This document shows positions 55,983 through 64,000 of a stretch of DNA of 64,000 nucleotides, piece by piece. Below the pieces are notes generated by a model. The model ran no database searches and was not told the DNA's origin. It saw only the letters and a program-made list of their open reading frames with translations. Positions within the stretch are counted from its first letter, which is position 1; each line of letters opens with the position of its first letter. The position numbers were made by a program, and so were the translations under genes. This DNA is from Fidelibacterota bacterium (GTDB lineage Bacteria; Fidelibacterota; Marinisomatia; SCGC-AAA003-L08; D37C17), in contig PBEF01000002.1 in the NCBI GenBank assembly GCA_002717625.1, forward strand, positions 189,338 to 253,337. The letters run 5' to 3'.

Positions 55983-58900
55983 TTAATTATCTAATATAAT
56001 ATTAATTAATGCTATGATATCAATAATATCAACAAGACCATTTCCGCTAACATCAAATTGAGAGGTATCATTGTTATCGCTATATAAAATAAAGTTTACA
56101 AGAGATACTACATCAATGATATCAACTGATCCGTCCATATTAATATCTCCATGCTGACTCTCAATTGTTATTGTAAGTATATCTGAAGCTTCTGATATAT
56201 TCTCATTTTCATCATATGCAATTAAATAATATTCAAAACTACCAATGGAAACCTCAAAATCAACGTAAGTATTAGATGTGACATAATCAAAAAATTCATT
56301 GTTTTTATAGAGTTCATAATACAAAAGGTCAGGATCTAACGATTCCTCCCATTCAAGATTAATAGTACCATCATTAAAGGATCCCATTAATCCTGATGGT
56401 ATAGAAGGGGATAAATTATCTATTGAATAAGCACCTATCTCATTGCTTTCATAGAAAATATCTTGCTCTGCTGTATGTGCTTTTACTTTAAATGTTGTAT
56501 AAAGCGTATCTCCATCAATAATGGATGTTTCTATTGTTGGAGCTGTAAAGGTATAAGAGTCTTCGTAACTTGCGGGGATATCTCCTAAATGTTCCCATCC
56601 ACGCTGGTTTGGTACAAATCTCCATGCAGAATAATTTGTTATCAGGGTATTTGGAAGAACATCAAGTGAATTTGCCTGCCAATTAATAAATGTATAGCCT
56701 CCCTGATCATTTGGAACATCATATGCTGAAATAAAAGAAGGTCCATATATACAACCCGTATCTAAGTTTGCATCAGATTCATAGTTTTGTGCACCCTCAT
56801 CCATGCAACCCGGTATGTATAGTTGTTGATTAAAAAATAATGCTCCCATATCTGTAACTGTTCCATCAGGATCTAAAGGAGAATTCGGATTTCCTGCATC
56901 AATACAGCTTGATGTGAACAATAAATTGTAATCATCATTGCTAGAATCTATAAATTCTGGATCAGATTGGATGTTGTTTAGATAAATAATATCATCAAAA
57001 CCTATGATTCCTGTAAGTCCACCTGCTATATTTGAGAAGCTTATAATTAACTCAGAGCCACTTTGTATGTTGATTTGAGCCCCATCTTGAGATTGATTTG
57101 CCCATAGAATGCTATTTTGGATAACAGGATATGTGCTGTTTATATATATACCAGAACCAACTAAATTAGAGGTGTTATATGCAATGGTATTATTGAAAAT
57201 AATTGGGCTTGATGCTACATTGAGGTATAACCCTCCTCCTTTATTAACAGCATTGTTTTTATAGATTAAATTATTTTGGATAGATGTGTTATCATGTTCA
57301 GAGTATATCCCTGATCCATTAAGAGCATAGTTATAGGCAATCTTTGAGTCGTTTAGCTCAAAAACACTTATAGCATTGTTTCCTCCTCCTATCCAAACAG
57401 CCCCCCCTTTTCCAGGAGTTGTATTATACATTATTTCAGATTCTTTGATATTTAAATGATTTATATTCCCTATGAAAGCATAAACACCAGCGCCACCATC
57501 ATCGGTTTCTGAATTTGTGAATAGAGTATTATTGTTAATCTGGCAATTCTCAAAGCTAGTTATTCCTTCATAAGTAGTGGTCATATTATTGTATATATAA
57601 ATACCGCCACCTTTTTTTAGCGCTGTATTTCCAGATATACTTGTATTTTTTATTGTATGCATATATTCAGACATTTGACTTTTTATATATATTCCCCCAC
57701 CATAAGCATCACCTTGATAAAGTAATGATCCTGCTGTATTGTTATCGATAAAAGAGCCTTCTATGTAGGCGTTCCCACTATAGCTATCGCCATAATAAAT
57801 TCCCCCACCACCATTGTACCCTGAAGTATTATAGCTAACAGAGGAATTTAGAAGAGTGAAGTCTAAATCGCTGCCATCTCTAAACATGATTCCTCCACCT
57901 TTACCTGAAGTACTTACTTTTGATGTATTGTTATTAACCTCTGAATTTTCTATATGTAATATATTTTCACTAGAACCGTTATAAAGAAATATTCCTGCTC
58001 CAGAATAATAACCTTCATTATTATTGATTTGTGAATTTCTTGATATTAAAGATGAATTATACATGAAAATTCCTCCTCCATTATCCATTCCTGCAGGTGA
58101 AAAATCAACTGTTAATTTATTATTATTAACAGAACTGTTATCTAGCGTTAAAAAGGAATTATGTAGATAAACACCTCCCCCACCATTTCTTTCTGTATCA
58201 CCAACTATATCGCTAGGACCTTCTTTGTAATTACCATTAATATTTGTATTGTTAAAATGAACACTATCAGAATCTAAAATATAGATTCCAAATCCACCAC
58301 AATAGTAATTTTCTCCACCATAATTAGTATCTCTCACATTAAACTCATTGTTGATAATGCTTACATTGGTTAGAGTTAAGTTGTTACCATTTTTAACCCA
58401 GGCACCAACACCACCTTTATGGTTATGACCGCTAGATACTCTAGGCACATTCAATTTATTATCTTTAACAATTAGATTTTCTAATGATACATTATTAGAT
58501 TCTTCTATTCTAATACCAGCTCCCCAGCTATAATAACCATTTTGAGTTACAAACATATGCCCATTCTGGATTGTAAAACCATTAAGAGTGCTATTTTCAG
58601 CTTCATGGAAATTGACACATCGATAACTATTGACCCCATTGATAATAGTATTATGAATATAGGTTGTATCTTGATCTAAAATATATTTTGACATTACAGT
58701 TATACCAGACTTCATTATGATTTCGCCATTATAAGTTCCAGGATCAACAAGTATGCTATCCCCTTGATTTGCGGTATCAATTCCACCTTGAAGATCTAGC
58801 CCATTATGACCTGGAACTAAAATCCAATTACTGCTAACAGTCATCCCGGATAGAGGAATTTCAACTAGTGGCATATTTGGATCATTTGTAGATATGGTTA

Positions 58901-60365
58901 ATATATCTTCATACTCATTTAAGCCTGCAATGCTATCATCAGGTATAAATGTAACGCTTAAATTATTATTCTCCCCAGGTATGATAGTAAAAGGGCTTTC
59001 TACTTCTATTTCAAAATAATTTGTATTAAAACTAAAGTCAAGATATAAATCAGCTGTTCCATTATTTTCTAAATGAAGAGATAATTCTATTTCTTGATCA
59101 GCTGGGATTGCAGGAAAGTTCATTTCAGTTGAATTAGCTGCATATACTTCCCAGTTTATAAGCGGGGCAATTCCTTGCGCATTAAAACTATATTCGTAGA
59201 TAGAATCAGATTGATAGTAAATATCATCATGCTCTACCTCTAGAGTCATAGAATAATTATAAGATTCTGATGGAGAAAATATTACATCTATAGGGGATGA
59301 CTCTCCTGGTTCAATTAAAATTGGGAATGTAGATATAATTTCAAAATCATTTTCATACCCATTATTGCCTTGAATGTTTGCGTTTATTAGATTTAGAGTA
59401 TATGAACCTGTATTTTCAAAGTATACACTGAATGTATCAGAATCTAGTACGTTTGTATTATCAATTGAAATATCTTGAGCAATAGAGATTTCAGGTGTTC
59501 CTGCTTCACCCGAAAGTAAAATAGAAAAACTATTATCAGGTAATGCATCTGTTGCAAAAGTTAGATCTAATTGATGGTAATGATTAGGAGAATCTGGATT
59601 AAAAGTAATGTTTATATCATATGATTCTTCTGGTTGAAGAGTAATAGGGAATTCTGGATAATCGATATCATATGCATATACTAAAGATTGTTCGCTATTA
59701 TCTGATATAGAGAATATCGTTACAGGGCTTCCTCCTGATGAGGTTAGGGTTAAAGGTAGAGTGGTTGGTGTTCCAAATTGTGTAACTCCAAAATCTAAAT
59801 TAGAATAAGATAGAGATGGAACTGAGGTATAATTAGAGTTTTCTAATCCTGGAGATCCCATGTTAACACCTAAATTATCATAAGGAGTAGTTCCTGCAGT
59901 CCAATTTACAGGAATGCTATTATCATTAAATGGATTGTTAAGTTCCATTGACATCGCATCATTTAAAGGCCAATTAGCAATATCATAGAGTACAGTATCT
60001 ATTAGATTTCCATTATTGTCATATAAATTTACCAAGCCATCAAAAGCATTATCTAAAAACTCATTGCCTACTCCCCATTCGTAATCAAAAGCCATACCTT
60101 GGTTTAGTCCAGTGTTATTTGTCATTCCAATTGTAAAATAAGAATGAGCAGAAATCACAATAGATGGAAATGTTATAGTTGCTGGAAATTCATTTTGGAT
60201 AGACCAGTTTTCAAGATTAATATCTTCATCGGAAGTATTGTATAACTCTATATATTCACTAAATTGTCCACCTAAATCATTAATAGGCGCAACCATTAGT
60301 TCATTGATTACAATCTGTGAAAATAGCAATGTAAAGTAAATATTGATTAGTAGTATGTTTTTCAT
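55983..60365 (-). CDS. Giant secreted protein: lamin-tail, Ig-like, beta-helix, dockerin-like tail
   Basis: From the ATG at 60365-60363 (GGGAGAG 10 bases upstream; the ATG at 60383 would add six residues ahead of the signal peptide) the protein is 1460 residues. A signal peptide (1-16) leads into a lamin-tail domain (IVINELMVAPINDLGG, YIELYNTSDEDINLENWSIQ; about 17-150). ASPM/SPD2/Hydin-type Ig-like units follow (about 190-530; LDFGVTQFGT, NITFNPDSP, VIFSPSESYN). A right-handed beta-helix of many Asn/Gly-rich rungs comes next (about 540-1150; NNNTSKVSTSGKGGGIMF, IFNNTIAYNTSN, SCIDAGNPNSP). After it are a GCMDEGAQNY repeat, FN3-like strands, and the dockerin-like tail GDINMDGSVDIIDVVSLV. Surface polysaccharide interaction is inferred. 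Confidence 0.87.
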   Translation of the reverse strand: MKNILLINIYFTLLFSQIVINELMVAPINDLGGQFSEYIELYNTSDEDINLENWSIQNEFPATITFPSIVISAHSYFTIGMTNNTGLNQGMAFDYEWGVGNEFLDNAFDGLVNLYDNNGNLIDTVLYDIANWPLNDAMSMELNNPFNDNSIPVNWTAGTTPYDNLGVNMGSPGLENSNYTSVPSLSYSNLDFGVTQFGTPTTLPLTLTSSGGSPVTIFSISDNSEQSLVYAYDIDYPEFPITLQPEESYDINITFNPDSPNHYHQLDLTFATDALPDNSFSILLSGEAGTPEISIAQDISIDNTNVLDSDTFSVYFENTGSYTLNLINANIQGNNGYENDFEIISTFPILIEPGESSPIDVIFSPSESYNYSMTLEVEHDDIYYQSDSIYEYSFNAQGIAPLINWEVYAANSTEMNFPAIPADQEIELSLHLENNGTADLYLDFSFNTNYFEIEVESPFTIIPGENNNLSVTFIPDDSIAGLNEYEDILTISTNDPNMPLVEIPLSGMTVSSNWILVPGHNGLDLQGGIDTANQGDSILVDPGTYNGEIIMKSGITVMSKYILDQDTTYIHNTIINGVNSYRCVNFHEAENSTLNGFTIQNGHMFVTQNGYYSWGAGIRIEESNNVSLENLIVKDNKLNVPRVSSGHNHKGGVGAWVKNGNNLTLTNVSIINNEFNVRDTNYGGENYYCGGFGIYILDSDSVHFNNTNINGNYKEGPSDIVGDTERNGGGGVYLHNSFLTLDNSSVNNNKLTVDFSPAGMDNGGGIFMYNSSLISRNSQINNNEGYYSGAGIFLYNGSSENILHIENSEVNNNTSKVSTSGKGGGIMFRDGSDLDFTLLNSSVSYNTSGYNGGGGIYYGDSYSGNAYIEGSFIDNNTAGSLLYQGDAYGGGIYIKSQMSEYMHTIKNTSISGNTALKKGGGIYIYNNMTTTYEGITSFENCQINNNTLFTNSETDDGGAGVYAFIGNINHLNIKESEIMYNTTPGKGGAVWIGGGNNAISVFELNDSKIAYNYALNGSGIYSEHDNTSIQNNLIYKNNAVNKGGGLYLNVASSPIIFNNTIAYNTSNLVGSGIYINSTYPVIQNSILWANQSQDGAQINIQSGSELIISFSNIAGGLTGIIGFDDIIYLNNIQSDPEFIDSSNDDYNLLFTSSCIDAGNPNSPLDPDGTVTDMGALFFNQQLYIPGCMDEGAQNYESDANLDTGCIYGPSFISAYDVPNDQGGYTFINWQANSLDVLPNTLITNYSAWRFVPNQRGWEHLGDIPASYEDSYTFTAPTIETSIIDGDTLYTTFKVKAHTAEQDIFYESNEIGAYSIDNLSPSIPSGLMGSFNDGTINLEWEESLDPDLLYYELYKNNEFFDYVTSNTYVDFEVSIGSFEYYLIAYDENENISEASDILTITIESQHGDINMDGSVDIIDVVSLVNFILYSDNNDTSQFDVSGNGLVDIIDIIALINIILDN

Positions 60366-60415
60366 ATATAAAAGCTCTCCCATATTCTTTTAAAGTCTAA
60401 AAAAATCTTAAATAG

Positions 60416-60432
60416 CGGTAGTTTTCTTACCG
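60416..60432 (-). terminator. Weak hairpin between deacetylase and giant gene
   Basis: CGGTA (60416-60420) pairs with TACCG (60428-60432) over a 7-base loop. On the minus strand it is followed a few bases later by a T-rich run (GATTTTTTT), so it may terminate transcription of the deacetylase gene before the giant gene's own promoter. The stem is short and the rest of the 120-base gap shows nothing clear. Confidence 0.3.
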
Positions 60433-60486
60433 TGAAAATGAATGGATGATATTAGCCATTTTTGTAGTATAAAAGCAATACAGAAT

Positions 60487-61344
60487 TTATAATTTAGATT
60501 GACTTAATTTTTCTAATTCTGAGATAGTTGTAACTCTGTATCCTTTTTCTTTTAAACCCTTGAGTGTAAGCTCTATAGCTTCATAGTTCCATTCTCGTAT
60601 ACCTTTCTCTGGCATGTGGATTAATAAAATAGAACCTGGTTTAGTTTTTTTAAGAATAAATTTTGATATCCATTTTGCATCTGGGATTGATGTGTCATTT
60701 GCAAATCCATCACATATAATATGGGTATACCCTTTTTCATCTAGAACATTTTGCATGGTTTTAGAGAATTTTGCGTGTGGCGCTCTGTAGTATTTTGGGA
60801 TATTATCTGTATACTGTCTTAGTATTTGATCTGTTTGCATGAAGTCTTGTTCAAACTGTTCTTCTGAATAATTATTATATAGCCAATCATACATTCCATG
60901 ATTTGCTATTTCATGTCCATCGCTAAGCAGTCTTTGAATTTTTTCTTTATCTGTATGCATGCAGTGGCTACCTGTTGTAAAGAACGTTGCTTTTGCATCA
61001 TACTTTTTAAAGAGTTTTCTCACCTCTTCTGTCATATCTCCATCTGGGTTGTCTTTTCCACAAAAACCATCATCTATTGTAAAGGCTACGATTTTTTCAT
61101 CAGTATCAAAATAAACAACGGTAGATTTTGGAAAAATAAGGTTTGCCATAAAACGCATTCCAGGCATGCTTAATGTGGACCATGTAGCTTTTCTGATCCA
61201 TAGTTTAAAGTTAGATAAATCCTCTGTTAACTTAGGGTCATTATCTCTACCTAATGATTGATTTAAAGGATTATTGTATTTATATAAATTATTATCTGCT
61301 GCAACTAGAGTTGATATGAAGTAGAGTGTAAAAAGAAACTTCAT
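60487..61344 (-). CDS. Secreted polysaccharide deacetylase (NodB/CE4 family)
   Basis: CE4 enzymes remove acetyl groups from GlcNAc polymers such as chitin or peptidoglycan. The 285-residue protein has a signal peptide (1-16). Its NodB domain has motif 1 VAFTIDDGFCG (base D91, metal D92), motif 2 SDGHEIANHGMYDW (metal H144 and H149), motif 3 YYRAPH (R187), and a motif-5-like ILLIHMPEKG whose His is the likely catalytic acid. All key residues are present. The ATG overlaps the stop codon of the upstream M6 protease gene by one base (TAATG), so the two are translationally coupled. Confidence 0.92.
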   Translation of the reverse strand: MKFLFTLYFISTLVAADNNLYKYNNPLNQSLGRDNDPKLTEDLSNFKLWIRKATWSTLSMPGMRFMANLIFPKSTVVYFDTDEKIVAFTIDDGFCGKDNPDGDMTEEVRKLFKKYDAKATFFTTGSHCMHTDKEKIQRLLSDGHEIANHGMYDWLYNNYSEEQFEQDFMQTDQILRQYTDNIPKYYRAPHAKFSKTMQNVLDEKGYTHIICDGFANDTSIPDAKWISKFILKKTKPGSILLIHMPEKGIREWNYEAIELTLKGLKEKGYRVTTISELEKLSQSKL

Positions 61345-64000
61345 TAGAAATCTAATATTAGATTAACAAGCGTAATGATATCTAGAATATCAACAATTCC
61401 ACTGTTATCTAAATCTGCTATGCATAGCTGGTCTTGATTTAAGTTTTCTTCAAATACAAATGGCACTAAAAGAGTTATATCTAAAACATTATACTCTTGG
61501 TCATTATTTAAATCACCAGAATTGCAATAAAAAGCCTCAAATACGCCATTTCTTTTATAGTTAGACCTAAAGATACTCCAAGAATCATTTAAGCTGCTTG
61601 ATTGCTTAAAATCAATTCCATGTAAAGAATTAACAGTTCCAGCTAAAATATCAAGGTCTCCATCTTGATCAACATCTACAATTGTAGGAGCGCTTGAAAA
61701 TTCAAATTGATATTCTATTGGGGTATTAGAAAAGTTGCTTAAATCCGAGTTTAAGACAGTTAAATATCCAGCTTCATCCAAAATTACAAGTTCATCTGAT
61801 TGGTTATTATCAATATCCGCTGATAAAACAGAAGAGGAAACACTCCCCCCTGTTTGAATTAAGAAGGTGTTGTTTGGATTGCCATTGATGCTTATACCAT
61901 GTACCTCACCATTAGAGTTTCCAAAAACAATATACGGATAATCATCTTTATTATAGACTGAAGGAGATGTCGTGATTGAATAATCTGTTTCATATGTAAA
62001 ACGAATAGAGCCATCACTATTTAAAGCATATAATGTTCCATCATCATTTCCTGATAGTATGATAGGGCTTTCTCCATTATCTAGAATAATAGGAGCTGTT
62101 TTAAATTTATCATTACCTGAAAAAGGAAATCCTGAGGCAATACTACCATCATCTAAAATCATATAAAGGTTATCGTTTTCTGTGCCAAATACAATATCAT
62201 CTAGCCCGTTATCATTAAAGTCAAACAGCGCTACGCCTGCCCTTATTTTCTCTCCTATATCTAAAGGAAAGTTAGAAACATCTGTTCCATCATGATTAAT
62301 AACATATAATTTTTTATTAGAACCAGAAAAACCTCCAACTGCAATCTCTAGTTCAGGGTCTGCATCTATATTACCTATTGCAGGGGTTCCAATAAGAAAG
62401 CTCTCTGCATCATACTCAAATAATAAAGAGTTATACGTAAAGGCATATATCTTTTTACTTTTTGATGTGAATACAATTTCATCAGAGCCATCATTATTTA
62501 TATCAGCAACAGCAGCAGCTCCCCATATCTGACTTCCAGTATCAAATGGAAATATATCAGTTTGTATTTCATTTCCCCATGGATCTAAGCATCTTATAAC
62601 TCCTGTAAAATCAGCAAAATAAACTTCTTTTTCTCCATCATTATTTAAATCTATAACAGTTGGAGCGCCTGAAACTTGACTGCTTGTAAAGAATGGAAAG
62701 CCTTGTTGCAGGAGATTTATATTTATAGAAAAAGTTGTTTGTTCTGTAAATGAAAGTTCTTCTCCGGCTTCAATATAGTCTGCAGTGATATCGAATGTTA
62801 AAGGAATGTCCCCTAGCATGATTTCATTGGGAATATTAATAATATAAGATTCATAGATAGCCTCATCATATTCTAAAACCTCATTATAAGTATTTGAGGG
62901 TTCATTGATAATGATATTGTTAGAAGAGAGTACTGTTGTTATGTTACTTGCATTAATACCATCTGAAAAGTTTGATAAAGAAAGATTAAGGATAATTTCT
63001 TCTCCAGGATTAATATTGCCATCTTCATCGCTATCATATAAAAGAGCATCTATTTGAGATACTAATATAAGATTTGTTATTGAAAATTCTATAGTCTCTA
63101 AATCTTCACCTACATATGATATATTGATTCCCCCGCTACTACCATCTGTTAGAAAACAAGATGGATTTGTTGTATCATTAAATTTTGTACGCCCTGTTCC
63201 CTGGCTAAATATAGCTGCTCCAAAAGAGCCACTAGATTCAGTGGTTCCTCCGTATCTATATAGATAAAGTCCATCTGGAGGCCCATTTGCATTTCCATTG
63301 TAATTTGTATTTACTCTATAGATTAATAAACCATTATCATCACCTGGAGTATTAATTTCATATAAGCCTTCTTTAACTCTGTATTCAACAACAAAAAACT
63401 CATTATTTGATAAAGGTGATTTGATTTTATAAATATTATTCTCACTTGAAGAGAGAGGATTTATCTGATAAATTCCTCCGTATTGTATTTCAGGTAATGA
63501 TGTAATCCAATCAGTGTATTGATATTTCATATAGGCGCTCATTGATTGAGGTATATCAGAAGAAGCATCCATTACATCCCATCCTCCAACTGCAACAGGT
63601 GCTACATCATCATAGTAGTGGTATAAATCAGGGGCTCCTAAAGAATGAAAAAATTCATGAGCTAGAGTACCTACTGTAAAATAGCCGCCTTGATCTAGAT
63701 TTAAATTATAATCATAGACTTTTGCTCCGTTAATGTATACATCATGTGTATATAAAACCCATCTATGCGGCCATAAAAGATCAGACCAGCCTGTTGGTGC
63801 TCCGCTAACTAAAAAGGTTACATTGTCAATAAGTCCATCATCGTTAGAATCAATATCTAATGTGCTTGGGATATCTGTTGCAACAAATTCCATTGCATTC
63901 TTTAGTAGTAAATGTTCTCTTGTTCTCGCCTGATTATCATTTTGATATCCTATTGGATTAGTTGTTTCATTGTAAGGCTTATAATAATCTCTTGTATATT
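61344..64000 (-). CDS. M6-type secreted metalloprotease, C-terminal part, with beta-propeller and dockerin-like tail
   Basis: The frame is open to the window edge (5' end missing), giving about 884 residues. The zinc motif HEFFH (63645-63659, in GTLAHEFFHSLGAPDL) plus VGGWDVMDASSDIPQSMSAYMK mark an immune-inhibitor-A-like M6 protease. A linker with Ig-like strands is followed by FG-GAP/VCBS-type repeats (VIDLNNDGEKEVYFADF, VADINNDGSDEIVFTSK, VDVDQDGDLDILAG), probably a beta-propeller. The tail is dockerin-like (GDLNNDQEYNVLDITLLV, ADLDNSGIVDILDIITLV). An ATG at 63893 is internal: codons upstream (YTRDYYKPYNETTNP) continue the protease domain. Secretion is expected but the signal peptide is outside the window. 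Confidence 0.9.
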   Translation of the reverse strand, partial: YTRDYYKPYNETTNPIGYQNDNQARTREHLLLKNAMEFVATDIPSTLDIDSNDDGLIDNVTFLVSGAPTGWSDLLWPHRWVLYTHDVYINGAKVYDYNLNLDQGGYFTVGTLAHEFFHSLGAPDLYHYYDDVAPVAVGGWDVMDASSDIPQSMSAYMKYQYTDWITSLPEIQYGGIYQINPLSSSENNIYKIKSPLSNNEFFVVEYRVKEGLYEINTPGDDNGLLIYRVNTNYNGNANGPPDGLYLYRYGGTTESSGSFGAAIFSQGTGRTKFNDTTNPSCFLTDGSSGGINISYVGEDLETIEFSITNLILVSQIDALLYDSDEDGNINPGEEIILNLSLSNFSDGINASNITTVLSSNNIIINEPSNTYNEVLEYDEAIYESYIINIPNEIMLGDIPLTFDITADYIEAGEELSFTEQTTFSININLLQQGFPFFTSSQVSGAPTVIDLNNDGEKEVYFADFTGVIRCLDPWGNEIQTDIFPFDTGSQIWGAAAVADINNDGSDEIVFTSKSKKIYAFTYNSLLFEYDAESFLIGTPAIGNIDADPELEIAVGGFSGSNKKLYVINHDGTDVSNFPLDIGEKIRAGVALFDFNDNGLDDIVFGTENDNLYMILDDGSIASGFPFSGNDKFKTAPIILDNGESPIILSGNDDGTLYALNSDGSIRFTYETDYSITTSPSVYNKDDYPYIVFGNSNGEVHGISINGNPNNTFLIQTGGSVSSSVLSADIDNNQSDELVILDEAGYLTVLNSDLSNFSNTPIEYQFEFSSAPTIVDVDQDGDLDILAGTVNSLHGIDFKQSSSLNDSWSIFRSNYKRNGVFEAFYCNSGDLNNDQEYNVLDITLLVPFVFEENLNQDQLCIADLDNSGIVDILDIITLVNLILDF

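Noticed and set aside
63733..63893. ATG at 63893 as the start of the M6 protease gene
   Set aside because: The frame is open to the window edge and the upstream codons continue the protease domain, so the gene is truncated by the window.
33780..64000. Cellulosome gene cluster suggested by dockerin-like tails
   Set aside because: No cohesin domain, scaffoldin or glycoside hydrolase catalytic domain is visible; the carriers are adhesion, beta-helix and protease proteins.
52989..64000. Type IX secretion C-terminal sorting domain on the exported proteins
   Set aside because: The C-termini are dockerin-like calcium loops and lack the usual type IX beta-sandwich with a terminal Lys/Arg-rich strand.

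Overview
This is a strongly A+T-rich, gene-dense bacterial chromosome segment. I recognise about 46 protein genes and see no rRNA, tRNA, CRISPR array or transposon. The gene set (Na+-translocating NADH:quinone oxidoreductase, a long housekeeping block, and large secreted proteins ending in dockerin-like calcium-loop repeats and carrying GCTD...NY...DDGTC repeats) suggests a free-living marine Gram-negative, perhaps Candidatus Marinimicrobia (SAR406) or a relative. That placement is inference from style, not from a marker-gene phylogeny.

Layout. (1) 1-3522: the end of an nqr operon (nqrD end, nqrE, a small unidentified membrane protein, nqrF) and apbE, the flavin transferase for NQR subunits. 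Facing apbE on the minus strand is a 56-residue gene at 3352-3522 that looks like the NQR maturation factor NqrM. (2) 3559-33771: a very long run of plus-strand housekeeping genes, mostly overlapping or nearly touching. It holds an NhaD-type antiporter, DHH phosphoesterase, dcd, ispH, pdxS-pdxT, dxs, the large subunit of a B12-dependent acyl-CoA mutase, a carboxylate-amine ligase, an archaeal-type (type II) GAPDH, tilS-hpt-ftsH-folP, prfB with its programmed frameshift, lysS, a LolCDE-like ABC transporter, clpC, dnaK, a secreted TPR protein, efp, accB-accC, and gcvH-gcvPA. (3) 33780-40431, minus strand: three secreted-protein genes. Two are paralogues sharing a C-terminal module of about 345 residues; between them lies an FGE/SUMF1-fold protein. 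(4) 40560-44150, minus: a large cyclase-ATPase-TPR signalling protein, divergent from (5) leuS, an M3 oligopeptidase, a duplicated CPBP-type membrane protease and a barrel-like protein (44301-52884, plus). (6) 52989-64000, minus: beta-helix proteins, rmuC, a polysaccharide deacetylase and the C-terminal part of an M6-type metalloprotease that runs off the window.

How the genes fit together. The first block is a sodium-based respiratory unit (NQR, its flavinylation and maturation factors, and a Na+/H+ antiporter). The central block covers isoprenoid precursors, vitamin B6, folate, fatty-acid initiation, the glycine cleavage system and proteostasis. The minus-strand blocks encode an exported surface or secreted proteome. 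Five of those proteins end in the same two-loop dockerin-like tail although nothing resembling a cohesin is visible here, so the tail may be a sorting or anchoring signal.

The most interesting items are the NqrM-like gene, the shared undescribed C-terminal module with its dockerin-like tail, the acyl-CoA mutase with isobutyryl-CoA-mutase-type active-site residues, the internally duplicated CPBP protein, and a perfect 11-bp hairpin over the efp ribosome binding site.
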